This document shows positions 1 through 5,889 of a stretch of 5,985 bases of DNA, piece by piece. Below the pieces are notes generated by a model. The model worked only from the letters and a program-made list of their open reading frames with translations. It did no database searches and was not told the origin of the DNA. Source of the DNA: Rhodocyclaceae bacterium (GTDB taxonomy: Bacteria > Pseudomonadota > Gammaproteobacteria > Burkholderiales > Rhodocyclaceae). The stretch covers positions 1 through 5,985 of the forward strand of contig JAUYFZ010000178.1 of NCBI GenBank assembly GCA_030689585.1, in the 5' to 3' direction. Positions within the stretch are counted from its first letter, which is position 1. Each line of letters opens with the position of its first letter. The position numbers and the translations under genes are program-made.

Positions 1-42
1 GTCAATGGGGCAAGTTTCATGATACGAGGTGGCACAAGCCAT
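1..42 (-). CDS. Possible start of a gene running off the left edge (unidentified)
   Basis: On the minus strand an ATG at 42-40 opens a frame (MACATSYHETCPID) with no stop before the window edge. An in-frame ATG also lies at 72-70, and an ATG in another frame at 20-18 reads MKLAPL. None has a clear Shine-Dalgarno sequence. The argument for a gene is positional: the repeat that ends a few bases before accC's start codon also ends just before the ATG at 42, and the operon direction is the same. In related bacteria prmA or the DUF3426 gene is often followed by dusB and fis. The 6-14 visible residues are too few to test that, so no function is assigned. Confidence 0.25.
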   Translation of the reverse strand, partial: MACATSYHETCPID

Positions 43-46
43 GACC

Positions 47-213
47 GTTAACGTGAAAGAACCAGACAACATGAAAAAACAGTTCGGAGTGCCCCGTCAT
101 AATCGAGCGAAGCGAGCCGATGAGAACCCCCCGAGAGGGGGGCGAAGGGGGACGGGCGTTTAATCGCATTGATTTCATGGGACGAGAGTGGGCTTGGCAA
201 CCATGCGAGTTAG
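47..213 (-). repeat. Stop-to-start interspersed repeat, copy 1
   Basis: The core at 81-213 matches 3308-3440 without gaps, with four differences (positions 122, 152, 199 and 207), so 129 of 133 bases agree. A second shared block of 12 bp (gttaacgtgaaa) lies at 47-58, matching 3291-3302. The blocks are separated by 22 bp here and 5 bp in copy 2. Read on the minus strand, the repeat starts at the TAA stop of the DUF3426 gene (212-210) and ends five bases or fewer before the ATG at 42. It contains a six-pair C/G hairpin and the direct repeat CGAGC-GAAG-CGAGC. It encodes no recognisable protein. It may be a non-autonomous mobile repeat or a product of gene conversion. Confidence 0.9.
127..142 (-). 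terminator. C6/G6 hairpin in repeat copy 1, possible terminator or attenuator
   Basis: Six C, a four-base loop and six G form a perfect stem. On the minus strand the stem is followed by TTCTCAT, a poor U-tract, so efficient intrinsic termination is doubtful. It lies about 70 bases after the DUF3426 stop codon. An upstream second C-run (five C, around 147-151) could compete for the same G-run. It could instead block exonucleases or affect processing. Confidence 0.3.
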
Positions 214-833
214 GGATAGAAAACGTGGAACCGGTAACCCGCCGTAGGCAGGTCGGGTGCGCCCAGAATCAGGTTGGTGACATGTTCCGAGCTTGCGGGA
301 AAACCGGCGGTTTCCACGAGATGGGGAGGAAGGTATCCTGAAGGCGGTAACACTTTTCGAAGGATCACGCGGTCGGTCTCATCGGTAATGGTCAAATCCA
401 GATGCGGCCAAGCCTGCGGAAAGGAAGCCCGATTTTTCAGGGTGGCCACCAGTTGCAGACGGTGATCGGAAGCCGGGCCAAAAGGATGCATGTCGGAGGA
501 CTCTACCGTGATGAGATTGATTTTGTGCGGCAAGGGCACTTCACATCCCGCCCATTCGCACAGCACGAGCAGCGTGGGTTTAAGTTCCGGGGAAAGCACA
601 CTCAGTTCAACGCGCCAAGTAATGAGCGTTTGCAACAAAAATATCGGAAGGGCAATAACGCAGGTCACGATGACCCAGAGTCGCTGGGTGTTTCGCACAG
701 GGGGCTCTTCTAAAAACGGAGTCGTTTCCTCTGGGAAGGTGATCGGCGCCTCTTCGGCCATGATAGGTTCAATGAGATGCGGCGATGCCTCTGTCTGAAA
801 AATCGTATGGCAATGTGGACAGGTTACTTCCAT
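210..833 (-). CDS. DUF3426 zinc-ribbon-like membrane protein
   Basis: A 207-residue protein of unknown function. It begins with CPHCHTIF (Cys5, Cys8), half of an MJ0042-type zinc ribbon, then an acidic, proline-rich stretch (about 22-46), one membrane helix (about 52-73), and a DUF3426 domain (about 80-207) containing CEWAGCEVPLP, VATLKNRASFPQAWP and the C-terminal GYRFHVFYP. The second CxxC pair of the usual ribbon is absent. By family, the ribbon would be cytoplasmic and the DUF3426 domain periplasmic. The ATG at 833 is chosen because AGGAG stands seven bases upstream; a TTG at 860 in the same frame has less support. The start overlaps the end of prmA by 10 bp, implying translational coupling. 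The family assignment is firm; the function is not known. Confidence 0.9.
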   Translation of the reverse strand: MEVTCPHCHTIFQTEASPHLIEPIMAEEAPITFPEETTPFLEEPPVRNTQRLWVIVTCVIALPIFLLQTLITWRVELSVLSPELKPTLLVLCEWAGCEVPLPHKINLITVESSDMHPFGPASDHRLQLVATLKNRASFPQAWPHLDLTITDETDRVILRKVLPPSGYLPPHLVETAGFPASSEHVTNLILGAPDLPTAGYRFHVFYP

Positions 834-1936
834 GATCTTGCTCCTTCCAGTCTGACCCAACCTTCTTTTTCCGCCCCGACCTTCAGGTTGATTTGTTGTG
901 ACTGATAAGCCTCAATGACCTGCTGTGATTGTGATTCCAACACCCCTGCAAGCACGAGAAATCCGCCGGGGGCAACTCTGGTCGCCAGCAGAGGAGCCAG
1001 AACACACAACGGATTGGTTAGGATGTTGGCTATCACGATGTCGAATGATTCTGTCAGTCGTGCCGAAGAATGAAGAAGCCGTAGCGTCACCTGATTCCGA
1101 GCCGCATTGTCCGCCGCCGCTTCCAGCGCACGTTCGTCAATATCGACTCCCGTTACGGCCACCGCACCCAACTTGGCCGCCGCAATCCCGAGAATGCCGG
1201 AGCCACAGCCATAATCCAGAAGGTTATTAATAGTTGCGAAAGTTCTTGCCACATGTTTCACCCCATCCCCTCCCCAACCCTCCCCTTGAAGAGGAGGGAG
1301 ACAACCAATGCGCCCAACTCCTCCCCCTTCAAGGGGAGGGAGACAACCAATGCGCCCAACTCCTCCCCCTTCAAGGGGAGAGAGACAACCAATGCGCCCA
1401 GCTCCTCCCCCTTCACGGGGGTGGTTGGGAGGGGGATGGGGAATGTGTTCCTCGCCAACGTATCGGCAGAGCCAATCGAGGCATAAATGTGTGGTGGGAT
1501 GGCTTCCGGTTCCAAAAGCCAACCCAGGGTCCAGGGCCAGATTGATCGCCGCTGGATCGGGGGCTTCATGCCATGAGGGCACGATCCAGAGTCGGTCGTT
1601 GATGCAGATAGGTTCAAACTGCGATTGGGTCAGGCGCACCCAGTCCTGTTCGGCCACTTCGGATAATTCGACGACCGCATCCTCAAGTCCGATGTGCGCT
1701 ATGACCGCAGAAACCCGGTTGGCAAGATAATCAACGGGATCGAATAATGCCACGACCCGGCTCCTGTCCCACAGCGGTATCGAGGAACATCCCGGCTCTC
1801 CAAACTGCGGGGTTTCGCGCTCCGTATTTTCCGCCGCATCTTCGACACTGACCGAAAAAGCTCCCTGTTCCAGCAAAGCATCGGAAAGCTCTTCCGCATG
1901 GAGTGCATCGGTTTCAATGGCCACCGAACACCACAT
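824..1936 (-). CDS. prmA: Ribosomal protein L11 methyltransferase with an in-frame repeat insertion
   Basis: PrmA uses S-adenosylmethionine to trimethylate ribosomal protein L11 in the cytoplasm. The N-terminal L11-recognition domain is residues 1 to about 95. The family signature DPGLAFGTGSHPTT is at 136-149, AdoMet motif I DYGCGSG at 241-247, the ribose-binding acidic residue in GVDID (Asp265 or Asp267), the active-site motif NILTNPL at 304-310, and GGFLVLAGVLESQ at 324-336. At 370 residues it is far longer than the usual 290-300. The excess is a Gly/Pro-rich stretch at about 166-226 made of 14-residue repeats (PLEGGGVGRIGCLP), encoded by the DNA repeat at 1261-1441. The insertion falls in the loop between the helix LCLDWLCRYV and motif I, so the fold may survive. 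The gene starts three bases after the accC stop, with GGAAAGG seven bases before the ATG. All core motifs are present, so it is probably functional, but that is inference. Confidence 0.95.
   Translation of the reverse strand: MWCSVAIETDALHAEELSDALLEQGAFSVSVEDAAENTERETPQFGEPGCSSIPLWDRSRVVALFDPVDYLANRVSAVIAHIGLEDAVVELSEVAEQDWVRLTQSQFEPICINDRLWIVPSWHEAPDPAAINLALDPGLAFGTGSHPTTHLCLDWLCRYVGEEHIPHPPPNHPREGGGAGRIGCLSPLEGGGVGRIGCLPPLEGGGVGRIGCLPPLQGEGWGGDGVKHVARTFATINNLLDYGCGSGILGIAAAKLGAVAVTGVDIDERALEAAADNAARNQVTLRLLHSSARLTESFDIVIANILTNPLCVLAPLLATRVAPGGFLVLAGVLESQSQQVIEAYQSQQINLKVGAEKEGWVRLEGARSWK
841..845 (-). promoter_or_regulatory. Ribosome binding site that fixes the DUF3426 gene start
   Basis: The minus strand reads AGGAG, then seven bases, then ATG at 833. 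It lies inside the 3' end of prmA, consistent with coupled translation. Confidence 0.8.
1261..1441. repeat. Palindromic element with 42 bp tandem units, inserted in prmA
   Basis: The ends are an imperfect inverted repeat of about 20 bp: ccccatcccctccccaaccc on the left, and ccccatccccctcccaacca as the reverse complement of the right end. Inside, a 42 bp unit starting acaaccaatgcgccc begins at 1301, 1343 and 1385. The first two units differ at one base, the third diverges after about 30 bases, and a partial unit precedes at 1281-1300. Each unit contains a near-perfect palindrome centred on ccccttcaagggg. The unit is exactly 14 codons, so extra copies keep the frame. Five of six frames through the unit lack stops; the remaining minus frame has a TGA. 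It resembles in concept the Rickettsia palindromic elements found in frame inside genes, but no homology to them is claimed. Confidence 0.92.
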
Positions 1937-1939
1937 GGC

Positions 1940-3289
1940 TCAACCTTTCCTGTTCGCCAGTTTTTCTTCCAGATAGTGAATGCTGGTGCCGCCCTTCAGA
2001 AAATTGGCATCCTGCATCAGTTCTTGGTGAAGCGGAATGTTGGTCTTGATGCCGTCGACCATCATTTCGGATAACGCAATCCGCATACGCCGAATGGCCT
2101 GATCGCGGGTATCTCCGTAAGTGATGAGCTTACCAATCATGGAATCGTAATGCGGGGGAACCGTATATCCGGAATAAATATGAGAATCCACCCGAACTCC
2201 CGGCCCACCCGGGGGATGCCAGTTCGTGATTTTGCCGGGCGAGGGCGTGAACTTGAAGGGGTCTTCTGCACAAATGCGGCATTCAATCGAATGTCCTCGA
2301 ACCTCAATGTCGCGCTGACGGAACCATAATTTTTCGCCCGCCGCCACGCGAATCTGCGCGGTGACAATATCCACGCCGGTCACCAGTTCCGTGACAGGGT
2401 GTTCCACCTGAACGCGGGTGTTCATTTCGATGAAGTAGAACTCATCGTTCTCATACAGAAACTCGAAAGTGCCTGCTCCACGATAGCCGATCTTGCGGCA
2501 GGCCTCCGCACAACGATCACCGATACGGGTAATCAGGCGACGATTGATTTCTGGAGCAGGGGCTTCCTCGATGACCTTCTGATGACGACGCTGCATCGAG
2601 CAATCACGCTCGGACAACCAAACAGCATTCCGAAAGGTATCCGCCATCACCTGAATTTCGATATGCCGTGGATTTTCAAGGAACTTTTCCATGTAAACCA
2701 CGGGATTACCAAAAGCGGCCCCCGCTTCGGTGCGGGTCATATTGACCGCATTGATTAAGGCCGCTTCCGTATGGACGACCCTCATGCCGCGCCCCCCTCC
2801 GCCCCCCGCCGCCTTGATGATGACGGGATAGCCGACCGTGCGGGCAATATTGATAATCTCTTTGGGATCGTCCGGTAACGCGCCTTCGGAACCCGGTACA
2901 CAGGGAACCCCCGCCGCTTTCATGGCATCTTTGGCAGAAACTTTATCGCCCATCAAACGGATAGTTTCCGGTTTGGGGCCAATAAAAACAAAACCGGATT
3001 TTTCTACGCGCTCGGCGAAATTCGCATTTTCGGAAAGAAACCCGTAACCCGGATGAATGGCTTCCGCATCGGTTACTTCAGCCGCCGAGATAATGGCCGG
3101 CACGTTGAGATAACTTTGCGCAGAAGGCGGGGGGCCAATACAAACGGATTCGTCGGCCAGTTTGACGTATTTGGCCTCTTCGTCTGCCGTGGAATGAACC
3201 ACCACCGTGCGCACGCCCAATTCCCTGCAGGCACGCAAGATGCGCAGGGCGATTTCGCCACGGTTAGCAATCAGTACTTTTTCAAACAT
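1940..3289 (-). CDS. accC: Biotin carboxylase subunit of acetyl-CoA carboxylase
   Basis: AccC uses ATP and bicarbonate to carboxylate biotin carried on AccB, the first half-reaction of acetyl-CoA carboxylase, in the cytoplasm. At 449 residues it has the same length as the E. coli enzyme, and the key residues fall at the same numbers: Lys116, Lys159, Glu201 and Lys202, His209, His236, Glu276, Glu288, Arg292, Val295, Glu296 and Arg338. The ATP-grasp glycine loop GGGGGRGM is at 162-169, and [16 protein letters not shown] covers the catalytic centre. The N-terminal [17 protein letters not shown] matches the family, so the ATG at 3289 is secure. Oddly, no Shine-Dalgarno sequence precedes it: the 147 bp gap from accB is filled by repeat DNA whose end lies one base before the ATG. 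The stop is three bases upstream of prmA. Confidence 0.98.
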   Translation of the reverse strand: MFEKVLIANRGEIALRILRACRELGVRTVVVHSTADEEAKYVKLADESVCIGPPPSAQSYLNVPAIISAAEVTDAEAIHPGYGFLSENANFAERVEKSGFVFIGPKPETIRLMGDKVSAKDAMKAAGVPCVPGSEGALPDDPKEIINIARTVGYPVIIKAAGGGGGRGMRVVHTEAALINAVNMTRTEAGAAFGNPVVYMEKFLENPRHIEIQVMADTFRNAVWLSERDCSMQRRHQKVIEEAPAPEINRRLITRIGDRCAEACRKIGYRGAGTFEFLYENDEFYFIEMNTRVQVEHPVTELVTGVDIVTAQIRVAAGEKLWFRQRDIEVRGHSIECRICAEDPFKFTPSPGKITNWHPPGGPGVRVDSHIYSGYTVPPHYDSMIGKLITYGDTRDQAIRRMRIALSEMMVDGIKTNIPLHQELMQDANFLKGGTSIHYLEEKLANRKG

Positions 3290-3290
3290 G

Positions 3291-3440
3291 GTTAACGTGA
3301 AATAACAAGTTCGGAGTGCCCCGTCATAATCGAGCGAAGCGAGCCGATAAGAACCCCCCGAGAGGGGGGCGAAGGGGGGCGGGCGTTTAATCGCATTGAT
3401 TTCATGGGACGAGAGTGGGCTTGGCGACCATGCAAGTTAG
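3291..3440 (-). repeat. Stop-to-start interspersed repeat, copy 2 (accB-accC gap)
   Basis: The second copy of the repeat at 47-213: core 3308-3440 plus the 12 bp block 3291-3302. On the minus strand it begins at the accB stop codon (TAA, 3439-3437) and ends one base before accC's start codon, so it makes up virtually the whole gap. Compared with copy 1 it is 17 bp shorter between the two blocks. It contains the hairpin at 3354-3369 and, on the minus strand, a CATGG/CCATG pair enclosing about 20 bases near the accB end. It carries no recognisable gene. Confidence 0.9.
3354..3369 (-). terminator. C6/G6 hairpin between accB and accC, possible attenuator
   Basis: Perfect stem of six C and six G around a four-base loop. 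On the minus strand it is followed by TTCTTATC, a broken U-tract. A second C6 run lies just upstream (minus strand, 3379-3374 region), giving two alternative pairings with the G-run. Because accC lies downstream on the same strand, full termination here would be harmful unless accC has its own promoter. Partial attenuation, processing or no effect are all possible. Confidence 0.3.
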
Positions 3441-3886
3441 CTAATGATGAACAGGGGTTGACCATATTCGACCGGCTGACCATTGTCGACGAGAATCGCA
3501 CGGATGATGCCCGTAGCATCGGATTCGATCTCGTTCATCAACTTCATGGCTTCGATGATGCACAGCGTATCGCCTGTTTTAACCGCCTGACCGATTTCGG
3601 CAAAAGAAGGAGACCCAGGACTACCGGAACGATAAAACGTGCCCACCATCGGTGATTTGACCGCATGACCTTCTGGCTCGGCGGCTGCCTGCGGTACGGT
3701 CTGCACGATGGGCATAAGATCGGGAGCAGCAGGCATCATCACGGTTGTCGGCGGAAAGCTCTGCATTGCCTGCATCGGCAAGTGTTTCGCGATGCGGATT
3801 TTCTCTTCACCTTCACTAATTTCCAATTCGGAAATACCGGAATTCTGAACGAGGTCGATGAGGGTCTTCAGTTTTCTCAGATCCAT
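3437..3886 (-). CDS. accB: Biotin carboxyl carrier protein of acetyl-CoA carboxylase
   Basis: AccB carries the covalently bound biotin that moves carboxyl groups from biotin carboxylase to carboxyltransferase. It has 149 residues, close to E. coli BCCP (156). The N-terminal part (1-34, [20 protein letters not shown]) is the conserved region that binds the carboxylase. A Pro/Ala/Met-rich linker follows (about 36-72). The biotinyl domain (73-149) contains the thumb segment [14 protein letters not shown] and the biotinylation site EAMKLM with Lys115. AAGGAG lies six bases before the ATG. The gap from aroQ is 30 bp, so co-transcription with aroQ is likely, the usual arrangement in proteobacteria. 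The stop codon coincides with the beginning of the repeat; because the C-terminus (GQPLFIIS) looks complete, the repeat has not truncated the protein. Confidence 0.98.
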   Translation of the reverse strand: MDLRKLKTLIDLVQNSGISELEISEGEEKIRIAKHLPMQAMQSFPPTTVMMPAAPDLMPIVQTVPQAAAEPEGHAVKSPMVGTFYRSGSPGSPSFAEIGQAVKTGDTLCIIEAMKLMNEIESDATGIIRAILVDNGQPVEYGQPLFIIS

Positions 3887-3916
3887 ACCAAACTCCTTAA
3901 AGGTTAAAAACAGGAA

Positions 3917-4396
3917 TTACGCGCTGTGCGCAATGCGTGCGAGCGCGGTTTCAAGGGCAATCTCGTATCCGGAAGGCCCGAAGCCGCAAATGACACCGAC
4001 GGCTATATCAGAAAAATAGGAATGCTTGCGGAAAGACTCCCGCGCATGGATATTCGACAAATGCACCTCAATAAAAGGAATGGCCACCGCCAGCATCGCA
4101 TCGCGCAAAGCAACGCTGGTGTGGGTATATCCAGCGGGATTCAGGATGATGAATTCAATCCCTTCTTCGGAAGCCACCTGTACACGGTCAATCAATTCGC
4201 CTTCGGAATTACTCTGAAAACTCTCGATCTGCACGCCGACAACACGTGCCCTAGCTTCCATGGCGGTATGAATATCGGCCAGCGACGCCGTTCCATAAAT
4301 CTCCGGTTCACGCCGTCCCAGTAGATTCAGGTTCGGGCCGTGAAGCACAAGAATACGCGCTCGGCGAGTTGAGTTGGTGCTTTTTGACTTCGACAT
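3917..4396 (-). CDS. aroQ: Type II 3-dehydroquinate dehydratase
   Basis: AroQ converts 3-dehydroquinate to 3-dehydroshikimate, the third step of the shikimate pathway, as a cytoplasmic dodecamer by family. Length is 159 residues against a usual 145-150; the extra residues are a basic N-terminal tail ([12 protein letters not shown]). Active-site residues are visible: Arg29 and the catalytic Tyr34 in GRREPEIYG, Asn86 and His92 in [15 protein letters not shown], and His112, Arg119 and Arg123 in [25 protein letters not shown] at 20-27 is the family's entry motif. No ATG lies nearer the conserved start, so the ATG at 4396 is kept, although AAGG is 13 bases upstream and is a weak binding site. It is the first gene of the minus-strand operon and divergent from mpl. 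Confidence 0.97.
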   Translation of the reverse strand: MSKSKSTNSTRRARILVLHGPNLNLLGRREPEIYGTASLADIHTAMEARARVVGVQIESFQSNSEGELIDRVQVASEEGIEFIILNPAGYTHTSVALRDAMLAVAIPFIEVHLSNIHARESFRKHSYFSDIAVGVICGFGPSGYEIALETALARIAHSA

Positions 4397-4410
4397 GGCG
4401 GCGAGTTTGC

Positions 4411-4439
4411 CTTAAATGTCTGATTTTGTCCACTCTCAC
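4411..4439 (-). promoter_or_regulatory. Candidate promoter for the aroQ-accBC operon
   Basis: On the minus strand GTGAGA (4439-4434) and TTTAAG (4416-4411) stand 17 bases apart, each matching four of six bases of the sigma-70 consensus. Position, just before the first operon gene, is the main support. The match is weak and could be chance. Confidence 0.25.
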
Positions 4440-4455
4440 GGATGGCAGGTAGAAT
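4426..4455 (+). promoter_or_regulatory. Candidate sigma-70 promoter for mpl
   Basis: TTGTCC (4426-4431) and TAGAAT (4450-4455) are separated by 18 bases. The -10 box differs from TATAAT at one base; the -35 box matches four of six. A start seven or eight bases after the -10 box would fall on or next to the ATG at 4463, giving a leaderless or nearly leaderless mRNA. The opposite-strand candidate for aroQ overlaps it in the same 66 bp gap. Confidence 0.4.
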
Positions 4456-4462
4456 GCGGCTT

Positions 4463-5803
4463 ATGCACATTCATATCCTCGGTATCTGCGGAACCTTCAT
4501 GGGCGGGGTTGCCTTGTTGGCGCGAGCGGCGGGTCATAAAGTCACGGGCTGCGATGCCCATGTCTACGCGCCCATGAGCACACAGCTCGAAGAACAAGGC
4601 ATTCTCCTGACCGAAGGTTACGAGACGGGACAGATGGCACTCGCTCCCGATCTTTTCGTGATCGGCAATGCCATTTCTCGCGGCAACCCGCTGCTGGAAG
4701 CCATTCTTGATCGCAATCTGCCCTATATCTCCGGCCCGCAGTGGCTGGCCGATCACATCCTGCTAGGACGATGGATACTCGGTGTCGCGGGCACTCACGG
4801 CAAAACGACCACGACATCCATGCTGGCCTGGATATTGGAAGACGCAGGCCTGACCCCTTCCTTCCTCATCGGGGGGGTGCCTTGTAATTTCGGCGTATCG
4901 GCGCGATTGACCGATTCTCCCTTCTTCGTCATCGAAGCCGACGAATACGACACGGCCTTTTGTGACAAGCGATCCAAGTTTCTCCACTACCGTCCCCGAA
5001 CGGCCATTCTGAACAATCTGGAATTCGATCATGCCGACATCTTCGCTGATCTTGCCGCCATCGAAACGCAATTTCATCATCTCGTGCGAACTTTACCTAG
5101 CAACGGCCTGATTATTGCCAACGGAACGGAACCTTCGTTGCAACGTGTGCTGGACCAAGGCTGTTGGACACCCGTGGAACGATTCGGGGGGTCTGAAGGT
5201 TGGCAAGTCGGCGCACGACAGGTCGGGGACGAATTCGATGTCATGCTCGACGGCAAGAATTTGGGGCGCACGCGACTGGAATTACCCGGCGCACATAACC
5301 GCGCCAATGCCATCGCGGCACTGGCGGCGGCGCGTCATGCCGGTGTGCCGGTCCATGTCGGATTATCGGCCCTTCGTCGTTTCCAGGGGATCAAACGTCG
5401 AATGGAAGTGCGAGGCATCGTGCGGAAAGTCACGATCTATGACGACTTTGCGCATCACCCCACGGCCATCGCCGCAACCCTCGAAGGCCTGAAAAGTCGC
5501 ATCGGAAATGCCCGTATCCTAGCGGTCCTAGAACCCCGTTCTAACACCATGAAACGGGGAACCCTGAAGGAACAACTCCCCGCCAGCCTCGCTCTCGCTG
5601 ACCGCGTGTTCTGTTACACCGCAAATTTGGGCTGGGATGCGGCATCGGTACTATCTCCGATGGGGGCCCAACTGTTCGATGACCTTGATGCACTCGTCAC
5701 CGCCGTGATGACCGAGGCGCAAGAGGGCGACCATGTGCTGGTTATGAGTAATGGAGGATTTGGTGGAATTCATGACAAATTGCTCGGAAGCACCTCTTTC
5801 TAA
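4463..5803 (+). CDS. mpl: UDP-N-acetylmuramate:L-Ala-gamma-D-Glu-meso-DAP ligase (murein peptide ligase)
   Basis: Mpl joins recycled murein tripeptide to UDP-MurNAc using ATP, bypassing MurC, MurD and MurE in cytoplasmic peptidoglycan recycling. It has 446 residues from this start (E. coli 457). Visible are the N-terminal HILGICGTFMGG (4-15), the Mur-ligase ATP loop GTHGKTTTT (110-118), the Mpl hallmark EADEYDTAFCDKRSKF (158-173), FQGIKRRMEVRG (307-318), the C-terminal-domain DDFAHHPTA (327-335) and the end motif MSNGGFGGIHDKLL. These distinguish it from MurC. An in-frame ATG at 4442 would add seven residues, but the family begins MxIHILGICG, so 4463 is preferred. Neither start has a good Shine-Dalgarno sequence; AGGT at 4447-4450 is weak. 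It is divergent from aroQ and has no close downstream partner. Confidence 0.97.
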   Translation: MHIHILGICGTFMGGVALLARAAGHKVTGCDAHVYAPMSTQLEEQGILLTEGYETGQMALAPDLFVIGNAISRGNPLLEAILDRNLPYISGPQWLADHILLGRWILGVAGTHGKTTTTSMLAWILEDAGLTPSFLIGGVPCNFGVSARLTDSPFFVIEADEYDTAFCDKRSKFLHYRPRTAILNNLEFDHADIFADLAAIETQFHHLVRTLPSNGLIIANGTEPSLQRVLDQGCWTPVERFGGSEGWQVGARQVGDEFDVMLDGKNLGRTRLELPGAHNRANAIAALAAARHAGVPVHVGLSALRRFQGIKRRMEVRGIVRKVTIYDDFAHHPTAIAATLEGLKSRIGNARILAVLEPRSNTMKRGTLKEQLPASLALADRVFCYTANLGWDAASVLSPMGAQLFDDLDALVTAVMTEAQEGDHVLVMSNGGFGGIHDKLLGSTSF

Positions 5804-5861
5804 AAAGCAAACGGCTCTATGTGGTTTGTAGTGGGTGACATGCCATATCGCTGACATGACA

Positions 5862-5886
5862 GTCTCCCTCCCCTTCAAGGGGAGGA
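5862..5886. repeat. Single-copy relative of the prmA palindromic repeat
   Basis: cctccccttcaaggggagg at 5867-5885 is a perfect 9+9 palindrome around one central base. With its flanks (gtctccctcccctt...aggggagga) it matches the minus-strand core of the 42 bp unit in prmA, apart from the central base and the length of one G-run. The terminal inverted repeats and the caatgcgccc spacer are missing, so this is a lone core. It lies 58 bp after the mpl stop. No T-run follows on either strand, so it is a poor intrinsic terminator. Confidence 0.8.
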
Positions 5887-5889
5887 CAT

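Noticed and set aside
83..341. Protein encoded by the 133 bp repeat (plus-strand frame MGREWAWxPC... present in both copies)
   Set aside because: Beyond the repeat the two frames run antisense into unrelated genes, and the shared peptide is only a few residues long.
1281..1426. CRISPR array in the tandem units of prmA
   Set aside because: The 42 bp units are contiguous with no unique spacers between them, and no cas genes are present.
1234..1730. Long plus-strand open frames across the prmA repeat (1234-1545, 1253-1486, 1308-1730)
   Set aside because: They exist because the 42 bp unit lacks stops in all plus frames; outside it they are antisense to conserved prmA codons and show no family motifs.
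4442..4462. Upstream ATG at 4442 as the mpl start
   Set aside because: It adds seven residues absent from the family and has no ribosome binding site; the candidate promoter's -10 box lies downstream of it.
5801..5828. Minus-strand terminator-like CAAAC/GTTTG stem followed by TTTTT after mpl
   Set aside because: The stem is only five mostly A/T pairs with an 11-base loop, and no minus-strand gene is visible to the right to use it.
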